From the NCBI GenBank assembly GCA_024760905.1, contig CM045733.1:26212001-26276000 (forward strand): 64,000 nucleotides of DNA, written 5' to 3'. The DNA comes from Plotosus lineatus. Its lineage: Eukaryota; Chordata; Actinopteri; Siluriformes; Plotosidae. Shown one piece after another: positions 12,921 to 25,432 of the stretch. Made by a program: the position numbers and the translations under genes. A model generated the notes under the pieces. It searched no databases. It was not told the DNA's origin and saw nothing but the letters and a program-made list of their open reading frames with translations. Numbering within the stretch: position 1 is the first letter of the stretch; every line of letters starts with the position of its first letter.

Positions 12921-13141
12921 ATTCATTAATTTCCTGTAACCGCTTATTCCCAATTAGGTTCTCGTGGAGGCTGATGCCCATCCCAGCCAACTCTGGGCGA
13001 GAACAGAGTACACCTTGGACAGCTCACCAGGCCATCGCAGGGCGGAAACACGCTGACAGCTATGCAGCTACTCTTGTCGAAAGTCAGCAATGGTTCTTTT
13101 ACATGAACCTCACATCATAGACAGTGGGAGACATGGCTGGG
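12921..13141 (-). mobile_element. SINE-A copy, alternative tail, head missing
   Basis: Left tail TGTAACCGCTTATTCCCAAT and CATCGCAGGGCGGAAACACG, then SINE-A body GTCAGCAATGGTTCTTTTAC. Truncated before the tRNA-like part. Confidence 0.65.
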
Positions 13142-13684
13142 AGCCATATAATTCACTTTATTGTTCATATCGTCAAGAAGTAAGACATGAAAAGCAAAAT
13201 ATGAAGACTGAATGAAGACTTACAGAGTTGATCTGAACCAATCTTGAATTAAAATCATTATTCTTTTTGAGATTTATTCATACAATTATTGTGACATTGG
13301 TGAGGAAAAAGCTTAACCAGGAGAAAACAATGCATTCTGTCTTTTATTGGCCACTCACACTTCCAAGACAAATACAGGTTTGGTGGGTTGCCACAAAACT
13401 GGCTCAAAACCCACATAGCTTGATTAGAAAAGAAAATAAACATACAACATGGACACAGACAGAATGTAAACACCTTTCTCCATTAACAGAAAATACTTAC
13501 ACAATAAGACAAAAGCATGAAAGATTGCATGAACAAGGCATCCACATGGGCTCACCAGTCTACAAATCAGCACTGAGCAAGTAATGGATACCTCTCGCCC
13601 ATTAACTTTGGTCAAACGAGCAGTGAAATTAATTAATTAATTTATCAACTTGTTTAATCCTAGCTAATCCTAGTAAAATTAGGA
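13142..13684. other. Unannotated intergenic DNA
   Basis: A frame of about 100 codons on plus near 13267-13584 shows no family resemblance or splice context. Nothing else recognised. Confidence 0.4.
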
Positions 13685-13976
13685 TAATGGGGAGGCTGGG
13701 GTCTATCTCAGTCAATTGAGTGCAAAGGCTCAGCACACCCTGAACAGTTTACCAATCCTTTAAAGGACCCACACACACAAACCATTACACTCATACCTAG
13801 GAGAAACTGCCAGCTGGTTTGATTTGCATTTCTTTGGACTGTGGGAGAAAGCTGGAGTGCCAGGAGCAAACCCACACAAGCACGGAGAACATGCAAACTC
13901 CACACAGAAATGCCCAGATCCAGGAATCAGACCCAGATTTTCTTGCTGTGAATGTGCTGACCACATGGCCTTTTGG
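13685..13976 (-). mobile_element. SINE-C copy 1 (minus)
   Basis: Carries inverted TTTGGACTGTGGGAGAAAGC, GAGAACATGCAAACTCCAC and a tRNA-like end near 13970. Best copy of this family is at 61435. Confidence 0.6.
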
Positions 13977-14235
13977 CTATTATTAGAATTAAAATTATTA
14001 TTATCATTATTATTTTATGTGAGTCGGATAAAAATACAGTATGTACGTACTGTATTTATTTTAAAACACTTGATTTTAGGTTAAATAATTAGGAATCTAA
14101 CATTAAATTTTCCAATGCCGCATGCAAGTAAAAGGAACTGAAGAGTGTTGCTTATTGCAGTGGTTTTCAAGAGTCCATGAAGCATAACCAAGAAGTTACA
14201 CTCATTTAGAACCCAAATTAAACATTAAGAGGCTT

Positions 14236-14553
14236 CATGGAGGGCAGTGGTGGCCTAGTGACAAAGGTGCTGGATCACTGATCCTAAGATCGGGGTTCGA
14301 GCCTCACTCTCCACAAGGTTGTCATCCCACCCCCAGTGCAGCTAACTTGGTTATCAATGGCCAGCATGTAAAAGAATCATTGCTGACTTTTATCATAAGT
14401 AGCTGCAAAGCTGTCAGCGTGTTTCTGTTCTGCGATGGCCTGGCGAGCCATCCAGGGTGTACTTTGCCCTCGCCTGGAGTCAGCTGGGATGGGCACCAGC
14501 CTAGCAGTGACCCTAATTAGGATTAAGTGGTAACAGAAAATGAATGGATGCTT
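14236..14553 (+). mobile_element. SINE-A copy, alternative tail
   Basis: Complete: head GGCAGTGGTGGCCTAGTGAC, B box GGGTTCGAGCC-like at about 14294, body AATCATTGCTGACTTTTATC, then the second tail type GACCCTAATTAGGATTAAGT and AGAAAATGAATGGATG. Confidence 0.75.
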
Positions 14554-14769
14554 CATTGAGTCTATGTTCAGGATTGAATTCGAGGCCGCCGAGGAATGAA
14601 GCAGCACAATGCAACCCATTGGGCTGTTCTTTGATTTGAAATGGTTTGCTCTAATTTTGATTATTTCAGCTGATAAGAACCTCATTAATACAAATCTTCA
14701 TGGCTTTGATAAATTGATCGCAAGTTTCTGAATTCTCTATCACTCATTTGAACAACAGCTTAATAATTA

Positions 14770-14866
14770 TAGGGTCATAAGAAGGCTGGAACCACCACTG
14801 GGCGAAGCCAGGCTGCACCCTGGACAGCTTGCCAGTCCATCACAGGGCAACACATACATACACACA

Positions 14867-14903
<37 letters not shown>

Positions 14904-15052
14904 AAGGGCAATTTGGAAAAATAAATTTATTGTATGTGCATGTCTTTGGACTGTGGGAGGTTACAAGGGTACCTGGAGGAAACCCCCACATAAGCACAGG
15001 GAGAACATGAAGGGCCCTCTTGATGCGGCCGTGCTGACCACATGGGCCGGAC
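14770..15052 (-). mobile_element. SINE-C copy 2 (minus) with (CA)n
   Basis: Inverted CCCTGGACAGCTTGCCAGTC, then an expanded (AC)n at 14866-14901, then CTTTGGACTGTGGGAGGTT and GGAGAACATGAAGG. Confidence 0.6.
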
Positions 15053-15229
15053 TGTGGTGAAGTCATCCTTTCAATAGGACCGACCACGTGACATCGTTTC
15101 TCGCGCATGCTCAGTGTAATTAAGCCAGCGTTATTATTAAAAATAATTACCAAGAAAGGTAATGCAATAAAGTAAGCAGCTGAAATCAGCTTTATTTTTC
15201 ACTGTAGCCCCTTTAATTATGCACGTACT

Positions 15230-15540
15230 GTATAGAAAAACTAATAATGATAAAACGGCCCCACGGTCTGTGTGAGGGTCCCGTGCGTCGCTGCTGACGT
15301 ATACGACTTTGCGTGGTGACGTAAAAGCGCTCAAGCGCTCGAGCGCTAGCTGACTGGCTCTTTATTTTTATTCGAGAGGGAGCAGGAACTGTTATGTGTG
15401 CTCAGCGCGAAGTAAAGCGAGCACCCGGGTCGAGTCTGTGGTGCTGAGCAGGTTGTGAAGTTCTTTTTGAAGATGAAATTCAGATAACCAGAGGGTGAAG
15501 AGAGCCGGGCTGCGGCTGAGAACAGTCTCTTCGCGGAGGA
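15230..15540 (+). promoter_or_regulatory. cerk promoter and 5' leader, CpG-rich
   Basis: CpG dinucleotides are dense here and sparse on both sides. TGACGT occurs at 15295 and TGACGTAA at 15317, 22 bp apart, resembling ATF/CREB sites. A 14-bp perfect palindrome (AGCGCTCGAGCGCT) lies at 15334-15347. No convincing TATA box was seen; an AT-rich patch at 15361-15371 is the nearest. The start of transcription is not visible, but is probably within 15340-15440. Confidence 0.55.
15473..15487 (+). other. Short upstream ORF in cerk leader
   Basis: ATG AAA TTC AGA TAA (Met-Lys-Phe-Arg-stop), 53 nt before the cerk ATG. It would lie in the leader if transcription starts in the CpG-rich block upstream. 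Confidence 0.45.
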
Positions 15541-15703
15541 ATGGAGAAGCCGCCGAAGCCGCCGCTGTTGTTATTGTCCTCGCTGCTCAGCGTCCAGAAC
15601 AAGGTCCATGAGGTGATTTTAAACAGCACTTTTCTCTCCTGGAAAGAGGTGGAGACCAGACCAAAATGGACCTCGGGCAACAGTTATGGTCCTCTGAAGG
15701 CTG
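15541..15703 (+). CDS. cerk: cerk exon 1 (residues 1-54)
   Basis: Begins [12 protein letters not shown] and ends at a CTG|GTAAGG donor, phase 1. It encodes the start of the PH-like region. This is the least conserved exon, and its identity rests on correct phase joining to exon 2 and on its CpG-rich setting. Human CERK starts with Met-Gly; this protein starts Met-Glu. Confidence 0.85.
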
Positions 15704-18700
15704 GTAAGGTTCAACTAATAAAAAAAAAAAACAAAAAAAAAACTGAGCTTTGTTTCTCAGGCGTGTTGTCACCGTCCACCTTCTTTGTTTACACTTTACT
15801 AGCTGAAACATTAGCTAACATATGTGTTTATTACCCAGCATGCATTGGTTTTGTTTTTAGATCATGTAAAGCGACTTTTTTCTCTCGAATAAATAAATAA
15901 ATAAATATACTTCAGGAACAGACCAATGATTAACATGAAGGCCTGCTGCTTTGTTGTTGTTATTGTTGTTGTTTACAGTATTAACAGACGCACGTGGCTT
16001 TAATGGTTTAATACTAATAAAGTATGAGATGTGAAGGAGTATTAAGGATCTCATTTACGTGAGACTTGTCAGGGTTTTAATTCACTGTAAGGTTCTGTTT
16101 CATATTTCATTATTTGGGGTTATTTGTTATCCAGGCCTGATCTGATGGTGAACCACTCTATCCTGAAATGGTGCTCACTGTCCTCAAGGATACAATGACC
16201 CCATGAGTCATATATCTTCATGGTTCATTTATTATCTTTGCTATAATTTATGCTGGGAAGAAATGAAGGGATCTTTTTAGACTTTTTCCCCTTCTTCAGA
16301 CTTTCCATAATTAATTCCCTTCCACCTCTGTATTGTTAAGCAGAATGTCTGCAGACATGGTGACCAGTTCATGGTGATCATGTGACCTAGCACTTCCCTT
16401 TTCCTATAATTTTCACAGCTTTTTTTTTGTTTGTTTGTTTTTGCCAGTCGTTTTGTTCTGGTAAAGGTCAACCACAGGGAAAATTTCAGGTCATGTGTAT
16501 CTGAACAATACTTTTTTTTTTTTTAAGTCATTTTCCATACAACACAACATCATGTGTACATTTGGAAAGAACCATCTGTCTTTTTTCCACACATCCTGTA
16601 CTTGTCAGATTCTAGGTATTTCCTATAACCTGAACAAGCAGAGTGAAGTGTCCAGAACAAAATCCATAAGACCATGGGTCACTGTAACACTGTAGGCATG
16701 TGTATGGGAAAGATTATAGCTGTGTCTCCAGATGGTAATAGGTATAGAAATGTCTACATGGTAAGATACATTATGGTGATATAATAATATGCAATATGGT
16801 AATATACATTTCTAATATAGAAATGTCTGATGGTAATAGCTATAGAAATGTCACAATAATGGGCAGTGGTGGCCTGGTGGTAAAGGTGCTGGATCTTACA
16901 GGGTTGTCACTGTTCCCACAGTGCTGCTAACTGGGTTATCAAAGGCGGGCCATGTCTCTCACTGTTTGTGGTGAGAGGTTCATGTAAAAGAACCATTGCT
17001 GACTTTCATCAAAAGTAGCTGCATAGCAGTCAGCATGTTTCTGCCCTGCATAGGTGTACCCTGTCCTTGCCTAGAGTAGGCTGAAATGTGCTCCAGCCTT
17101 CCAGAGACCCTAATTAGGATTAAGTGTTTCAGAATGAGAATGCATGAAAATGTCACAGTGAATCCAGTGTCATTGAATTCAAGACTATCCCCTGTGTTCT
17201 TTGACTCTCAAAGCCTGTGTGTATCTTTCTCCCCAGGCTGTGCTGCTTTGGAATAAAGTTTTCTTCCTTCCTCCACTTGATACTGTAGAGGTTCAGGCCT
17301 TTTGTTAAATTACTTGGAAACTTGAACAAAAAAGGCTTTGAATACGAAGGCCCCATTCAGACTTGGATTTAAGAGGTGTCTCAGGTGATCAGATCACAAG
17401 TGAACAGCACTAAATACAGGTCTCAAATCCTGAAAAACTCAGCCTCCAAACCATCTTGTATACACTTGTATGCTGTGGTGATCCACGTATTCCAACCGAA
17501 TAACAGATTAAAAAAGAGGTGTTGTGTAAAAGTAACATGTAATTAACAGGGATGTGCTGAAGGTGAGAATTGAACAACCCTTCCTAAAACTTTCCAATTT
17601 AGCGACATCCACTGAGCCCGAGCTGCCGTTTCTTTAGTATTACTATATGGGAGCATAAGCAACAAGAACTACTGTCTGGTGGTTATATGCCTCTGCATGG
17701 TAGGGCTGCAGTGGCCTTGATCTTTTGAGCTATAACCTGGGGGGGGGGGTCTAAGCAGTTCATGCTTGAGTTAACGTGGGCATTTGTGCCAAGTTTGAAG
17801 GCAACCCCATCATAGGATTCTTGAGATAATGTTCACAAGAATGAGAAAGACATGTGTACAGATGGTTTGAGGACGGATGAACACATGATGATCCGGGCCT
17901 GGCCTTTGCAGGCAGTGGGGCATAAAAAAAGCAGATAAAACAATGTTTTTATGGTTCATTTATAAAGAAAGGTCATGCCAGGTGTATGAGCTCTGTGAGC
18001 AGCTCCACAAGGGCATCTTGTGGTTTATATGCCACTTTATGGTTGTTTTTTCCATTTTAAAGTGTGAGGGGGTCCATCATTTTTATTCCGGCATTATCCA
18101 CGCCAGATAATTCTTTTAATAGTCTGATAGATGACCAATTAGATTGTGCTGTTCTCATGTTGTATTGAAAGTGTATCCACATTTGTGACCTTTTACAACT
18201 AATGTGCACGATACCACTGATGGAAAACGTCCTTTTTGTTTTGGGTTAGTTTAACGCTCTTGGTTGGTAATTGAATGCAAATGAGACGTGACTAGATGAG
18301 TGAATCTTTGAAAATGCGATGGCAAGAAGAAAGTATGATTTTTAAATGTGCTATCAACTGATTAAAGTGCTATATAATTTAAATAGGACATGTTTATCAA
18401 TAGCTTTGAGTTTTTGTTTGCTGTTGGCTAATGTGTATGGATTTGGAATCATATCAGAGTGGTAGATTTGGCAACCCTGGTACTGATGAAATTTAAGCAT
18501 GTGGCCATTAAAGACTGCAGTTTAGACTCCTGGAAAACTCTGGTGTGATCATGTCACCCGAGATGCAGGATCATAATCTGATCAGGGTTCGAGATGCAGC
18601 ACAGCTCTCTAAAAAGTGAGTAAAGTGCTGTGTCGGAATACATAAGGTGCTGCTCATAATTATAGTAATTTTAGGCTGATGCTCTCTGTGTGATGATTTG

Positions 18701-21700
18701 TAAATATAAGAAAATCAAGTGGTGATCTTCCACCACATGTACTTACAATGTCTTTACACTCACTTGTATATGACGTTCATAATGAAAAGAAATTTCTGTT
18801 GTATTTCGATAATTGTCTCGTCAGTCCAAGTTTCTTTTGTACTACAGAGATGAATGTAAGCACAGCCTTGTGTCTGCGTATCTTTTTGGGTAATTTACGT
18901 TTTCACAAACCAGCAATTTTATTAACAAAACAGGGTGAAGCTTCCATACTCTTACAACATCTTGGATTCATTCTTCAAATGGGGGGGACACAACAAATTA
19001 TATTATTGGGATACAACCATTTATAATGCCCGGTAACTGAATATCATGAGTGTTGTGGTTTTGCAAAAATAGCACCGTTCCTTAAAGCCCCCAGTGCATC
19101 TAACTGGGTTATCAAAGGCCATCCATGTCTCTCATTGTCTATGGTGAGAGGTTCAAGTAAAAGAACCATTGCTGACTTTTGTAAAGAGTAGCTGCATAGC
19201 CGTCAGCGTTTTTCTGGCCTTTGTTAAAGGGTTGTGTCAGGAAGTGTGTCTGACGTAAATACCTATGCCAAATCAAATATTCGAATCAGATGATCCTCTG
19301 TGGCGACTCCTGAAAAAGGGAAAAAGCTGAAAGGAAAAGATCACCTTTCTTTAAAAGATGGACACAGGCATTGTCATGATGCTCCTCAAAATGGCAGCAT
19401 TGTCAAATTGTATATAGTGATGAATATTGATCAATATCGACAATCTCTCATTTAAATCATACCTACCCTTATTATCTTTATATTGCACTTAAAAGTACAA
19501 GACTTTAAACCTTGGCTGAAACAGTGGTTTGAATGATATCATAATATATATCGCGATCAACTAATAAAGTAATTACCAGATACACACAGGAAAGAACAAG
19601 CAACTGGGCAAAGTCAATGAATGCAGTGAAATGAAGGAAAAGAGGCAGAGTTTTCTGGTGGCGTGATGTTTCATGAGCGATTCAAGCAATAACCAATCAG
19701 AGCTGAAAGATTTTGATCAACAAACCCACCCAACACAGAGCCCCAAGACCGTTTCCTAATTCATATTTCTGTCCTTCCTTTTCTTTTCGGCTTTTTCCAT
19801 TTCTCACGGGTCGCCACAGAGAATCATCTGATTCGCATGTTTGATTTAGAATAGGTTTCTACGTCGGATGCCCTTCCTGACACAACCCTTTAGCAAGGGG
19901 TGGAAACACGCTGACGGCTTTGCAGCTACTCTTTACGAAAGTCAGCAATGGTTCTTTTACATGAACCTCACACCATAGACAGTGAGCGACATGGCTAGCC
20001 TTTGATAACCCAGTTAGCTGCAGTGGGGGATGGGGCGTGACAACCTTGTGGAGAGTGGGACTTGGACCCCCAAACTTAGGATCAGCGATCCAGCACCTTT
20101 TCCCACCCGGCCAGCACTGCCCAACCCTAATTCATATTTCTATAGTCTGTGTAAAATACAGTGGTACCTCACCTTACGAAAGTCTCACCAAATGAAAAAT
20201 TCAGGTCACAAAAAGCATTTTCCTGAAATTTTTGTCTCAGGATACGAAACAAGGTCATGTTACGAAAGCGCCATCTTGTACATTAAAACAATGCACGAGC
20301 TGCTCTCCCATCAATGATGTTCAAACATCCCGCCCCGCTGGCCTCCCATTGGCTAACAACTGACTCACATGCGAGTGAGAGGAAGAAACGGGTTTGAGTG
20401 ATATCACAAAGGAATATGGCCAAACCTGTCTACCATCGGTACAATATTGAAGCAGAAGGAGGTCTTAAAAGGTATGATTTTTAAAGGGATTAGGGGGTAG
20501 TATTGGGGGCCTTGGAGCGAATCACACGTTTTACATGTAAAATGCAGTTCAATTTACGAAAAATCCAGATTAAGAAAAAGGCTCTGGAACGGATTAATTT
20601 CGTAAGGTGAGATATCACTGTAAGTAATTCACCTGCATGTTGCTCATCGCTTTCTGTATGAAGATGGCTTTGGTCAGTGCTAGTATGAGGTCTGTTACAC
20701 ATTTCAGTTAATTAGTACAGGATTTAATGTTTTCTGCCGTTCTATTTGATTTGTTGGGCGAAAGAAAATCTGCTCCAGTTAGAATGAAATGAAGTGTTGT
20801 TCTCAGAATGGCTCCGAACTTGATCACGTTTCATTATGTGAGCAGACCTGTGCACTATTGGATTTGTCTGGTGAAACTGGAGAAGTTAATACTCCCATGC
20901 TAAGCAATCTGAGTCATGGGTTCACCTTGGACAAAGATGAGCACACGCAACAGGATTAAGATGATCTGCTTGACTGTATTAGTTTGAAGACATTCTATCG
21001 ACTGCTCATCGTAAATCCTTTGCTTTCGTTGAACCCTCTGGTATGCAATAAATTCTAGTTTGAGACATGGTTGTTTTACCAAAATTTGGCCCTTTTACAT
21101 GCAACTGATAACTGATGATAACCAAATTAGGGTTTGAAATATTTTCAGTTTGTGATGTACAGTAAAACCTCCGCTGACGAACTCTTAAGCTCACGAACTT
21201 TTCGCCTCAAGAACATTAAATTTGCGAGCATATTGTCTCTGCTGACGAACTAGTTTTCGGCGGACGAATCAAACCACGCGGTCGAACAGCGCCACGGTGG
21301 CGGCCACGAGAAGCTGACGCACGCTCACGGCGTCACAGTTCGTCACCCCCTTTCTTTGAGTGCGGAAGTGGTTTGTGTTTGATAGACATTTTGGACCATA
21401 TTGAGTGTACTTTTGCTATTATGGGACCGAAAAAGACCCCACCACAGGCGGAGAGCATTGAAAAACACGAACGAGGTGTGCGTTTGTGTGACTCAGCGTC
21501 CCAGTACCAGTACGCTAAGTCTACCATTGCTCCCATCCTTAAGAACAAGGAAGCTATTAAGGGTGCGTGTGTGGCTAAGGGTGTTTCCAAACAGTAGGCG
21601 TTTCCAAACTCTCCTTCCAAACAGTAAGTCCCTCCCTCCCTCCTCCTCCCACTCCATTCCATCAAGCCATCAACTACCATCACAAAGGTAAATAAAACCA

Positions 21701-24700
21701 CTTTATTATACAGTACAGTTTATTTCTTTAATTACAATACAATAGACATTTATTATACATAAAATAAGGTATATTTTTGTGTAGTTTTAAGGCTTATTTA
21801 GTAGAAAATTATGTTTTATGGGGACCTGGGAACGGATTATTCTCATTTTAATGGTTTCTTATGGGAAATAAATGTTCGGAAGACGAACTTTTCGCCTCAC
21901 ACACACTTTCTGGGAACCAATTATGTTCGTGAGCAGAGGTATCGCTGTATATGTAATCTGTCTCCCCACCTTGTCCGTGAGGCTCATCCCAGAATACAGG
22001 CTGTGGAACGAGGGACGTCAGAGGTCTCATTTGTGAAGGGTCACTTCATGCTAAACCAACATTTGTTCAAGGATAACACCGTGTACCGGACAAACGGCGG
22101 TTCGAACAAGACTTTCAGGGAACAGTGGTGTTTTATGTGAGCTCCAGCAATGAGTTCAGTGTGCATATATGCCTGCTGTTCATGTGATGTAGCTGCTGGA
22201 ACTTCCATCTCCCCAGTCATGGAGTCCAAGTCTGGTCTTATATTTCTTCCAAAACCGCAGCCCTGTTTAACGTTGCCAACAAAACCCACTTGTTTTCAAA
22301 CCACCGCTGCAAGTGAGATTGTGTTGACAATAAATATTTTATATCGCTTTGATGTGAAGGCAAATCTCAGGAGGTTCTTTAGAAAGATTGATCGAATGGC
22401 AGTTGGCTACTGTGATATGTGTAGTTTATTAGAAAAGGAAAAGGAGGACTCCCAAGTGGCGTATCGACAAGTTGCGTGACTATTAACCCAGCGATCGCGA
22501 GTTCGAATCCAAGTTAATGGCCCAGCCATCTGTAGCCAGGAGTCCATGCGAGCTAATTAGCCGAGCTCTCAAGGGAGGGAGGGAAGGCATACGCTCACTT
22601 CCTTGTCACTCACATCAATCACCAGCCAATCATGCGCGTCGGTGGGTTAATTCATAGAAAGGGGCGGACAGCACTTTCCCTCAGAGTGTGTTAGACTGCC
22701 CTCAGATGTGTATGTGCTGCGGCTCAGAAAGAGGTGGTCATGACATCCCTCCTTCCTGTGAGTATCCGGCCAGTTAGCTCCCGTGGCCTCCCGGCCACCG
22801 ACGTCGATCTCGGTGTTAACAGTCATGCACCTACCTAGTCAACGCCCCACTCAGGAGCCGGAGTCAACACTACTTGAAGTCATATTTTAAGCCTAGCTCA
22901 GGTATAGAAATTAGTTACAAGAATCACACCTGGTGCCTTAGGATTCCCGGTCAGTGCCGGTGGTATTTCATTTTACTTGTTCATTTGATGGTCTGCTGTT
23001 GCTATGGACACCAAAGTAGAACATTACGCCAGAATTACTGTTGCAGCTGTTTAGCAGAAATGGACCTCGTCTCACATGTAGTGAGATCTGATGACATCGA
23101 TTTTGGTCTTTTGATTTATGTGGAATTTTTTCTGCAGATAGATAGATAGAGTGATCCCTCACTACTTCGTGCTTCAGTGTATCTCGGGTTTTTAAAAAAT
23201 ACTCATCAAAAAATAAAAAAACAAGGAAATTAAGGAAAAATAGGGCAAAAGTTCAGGAAAATACCACAAAACAAGGCTGATTATGGAAAAAAAAAAACCA
23301 ACCCAACAAAACTACATTTTTATGTGAGGTATTATGAAGGCACATCTGAGTGTGTGTGTTTATATGTTATTTATATCTTATGCATTATTTTTGAATGTTT
23401 AGTTATTAGTATGAGAATTTATAGCACTTAATGTTTTATTGATATTATATACATGTACGTATACGTCAGTCGGGGGGGGGGGGGGTCGATCCTACTTCGC
23501 AGAATTCGGTGGTCGGGGAGGAGGTGGTTCTCGGTCCCAATTAATTGCGGAAAGTGAGGGATCCCTTTACTACCAAAGCACCTGATTTCATCAGCTTGCT
23601 GTTCTCGAGGTGTTTAAATGGGAGTAAGAATAGCACTTTATGAAGTCAGGGCTGCGGACGGAGAGTGATGACTGTAAGGCTGAGGTCCAATGTACATGTG
23701 AACAAATCATAATTTAATCTTTAGTACTGGGCAAGTCAAAGCTCTGATATGCTTGACTGGAAGTCCAGTTGCCCTGAACTCACCGATGATTCTAATGTCC
23801 AAATCTCATGAGAGTTGTATGGATAATGAGTAGAGGGTGTGAGCAATAATTAGTTGCTTTATGCACGCTCGTTTTGAAATGGCCTTTTCCATGCACTCTA
23901 AAGCTGGTTACACAACCAGCCGAGCGTTTTGTCACAAAGCAATTAGTAAACAGGTTTCTCATGCTCACATGGTATCGGAGGAAAACAGGGAACCCAAGGC
24001 GGGGACCATTTGTGAGGTCTTCACTCTATAGAATGAGAATGTGTATCTGAAGTAGGATGAAGCTGCTGTATTACACAGACAGCATATGGGTTAATTCTGG
24101 ATTTGTTCCAAATTACCGAAGAGGGAGAAACGTTAGGTAGACGTCAGTGGAATGTCCAGTATTGTCCTGTGGTATTTCCTTTCCTTCAGCCATGCTCGTG
24201 TCTCTGGTGTGTTAGGAAGCAAGACATTTATGTGAAAACTCTGGAATTGACAGTACTGTCTGTTTTTATTCTGGTTATTGGTGAAAACCTTTCAAACATG
24301 TAAGCTGAATGTTCATCTCATTTACTCGTTTGATGAACCTGTTAATCCTAGTATTCGGTTTGCAAGATCAAGGAGCCTACCTCAGTCGACACTGGGGAAG
24401 GCAGGGTCGACTGTGACGGCTCACCAGACCATCGCAGCGCAACACACATCCCCAATGAGCCTACTGTACATGAGTCTAGGCTGTGGGAGGAGACCCACAC
24501 AAGTCCAAAGAGAGCATACAAACTCCACGCAGACATGCTCTCACCAAGCCCAGGACTCAAACCTGGGTCCTTCCTGCCGTGAGGTGGAAGTGCTGACTGT
24601 CACCCCGCTGCCTGAAGCTGAATGAGAAACGTTTAGAATTCTTCATGATGTGATTTTATTTCTACTTTTCATGCTCAGTGTGTTTGGCGAAAGCCTCATC

Positions 24701-25235
24701 TCATGACTCAGCCCAGTCCATCGGGAACAATCAGTTGTTTAATGGGAATGAAAATGATGTAAATTTTATGTTGTGAGCTTTGTAGTCACCAGATCTGAAC
24801 TTAATCGAATAGCTGTGGAGCATTTCGAAGTGAGGGAGAGCATTCTTTACTACATCACTATCCAAACCCCAGCAGAGGGAATAAGTTCTGGAAGAACAAT
24901 GGTCAGTGTCCAGTTCTAGAGACTTGTAATATCTATGGTGAAGTGCATTGAAAGCTGTTACGGTTCAAAATCTTGGTATGAGTTATTTATAGCACAGTTG
25001 CTCGCGGTGCACCATACATAAGAGAAATTGGTATAGCATAAATTTAATTTTTTTTCCCCTTGTGTGTGTACGTGTACATATTTCCCTCCAAATTGTTCAA
25101 GCCTAGTGTGTGTGTGTGTGTGTGTGTTTTTTAAACTATGTAAACAGAATTCAATCTGCAATATCTCAGTTTTTTAATTCTCAAAATAAACTACTGCTGT
25201 GCAGTCTGTGCAATCACTGGTTCAATTTCTGAACT

Positions 25236-25292
<57 letters not shown>

Positions 25293-25399
25293 TGAGCTGC
25301 ATCTTCCCTTCTTCCACATTCATGGCTGAAGTGCCCTCGAGCAAGGCACCTTAACCCCTGACTGTCCTCCAGGTGCCCTGTATATGTGGCAGCCTACTG

Positions 25400-25432
<33 letters not shown>

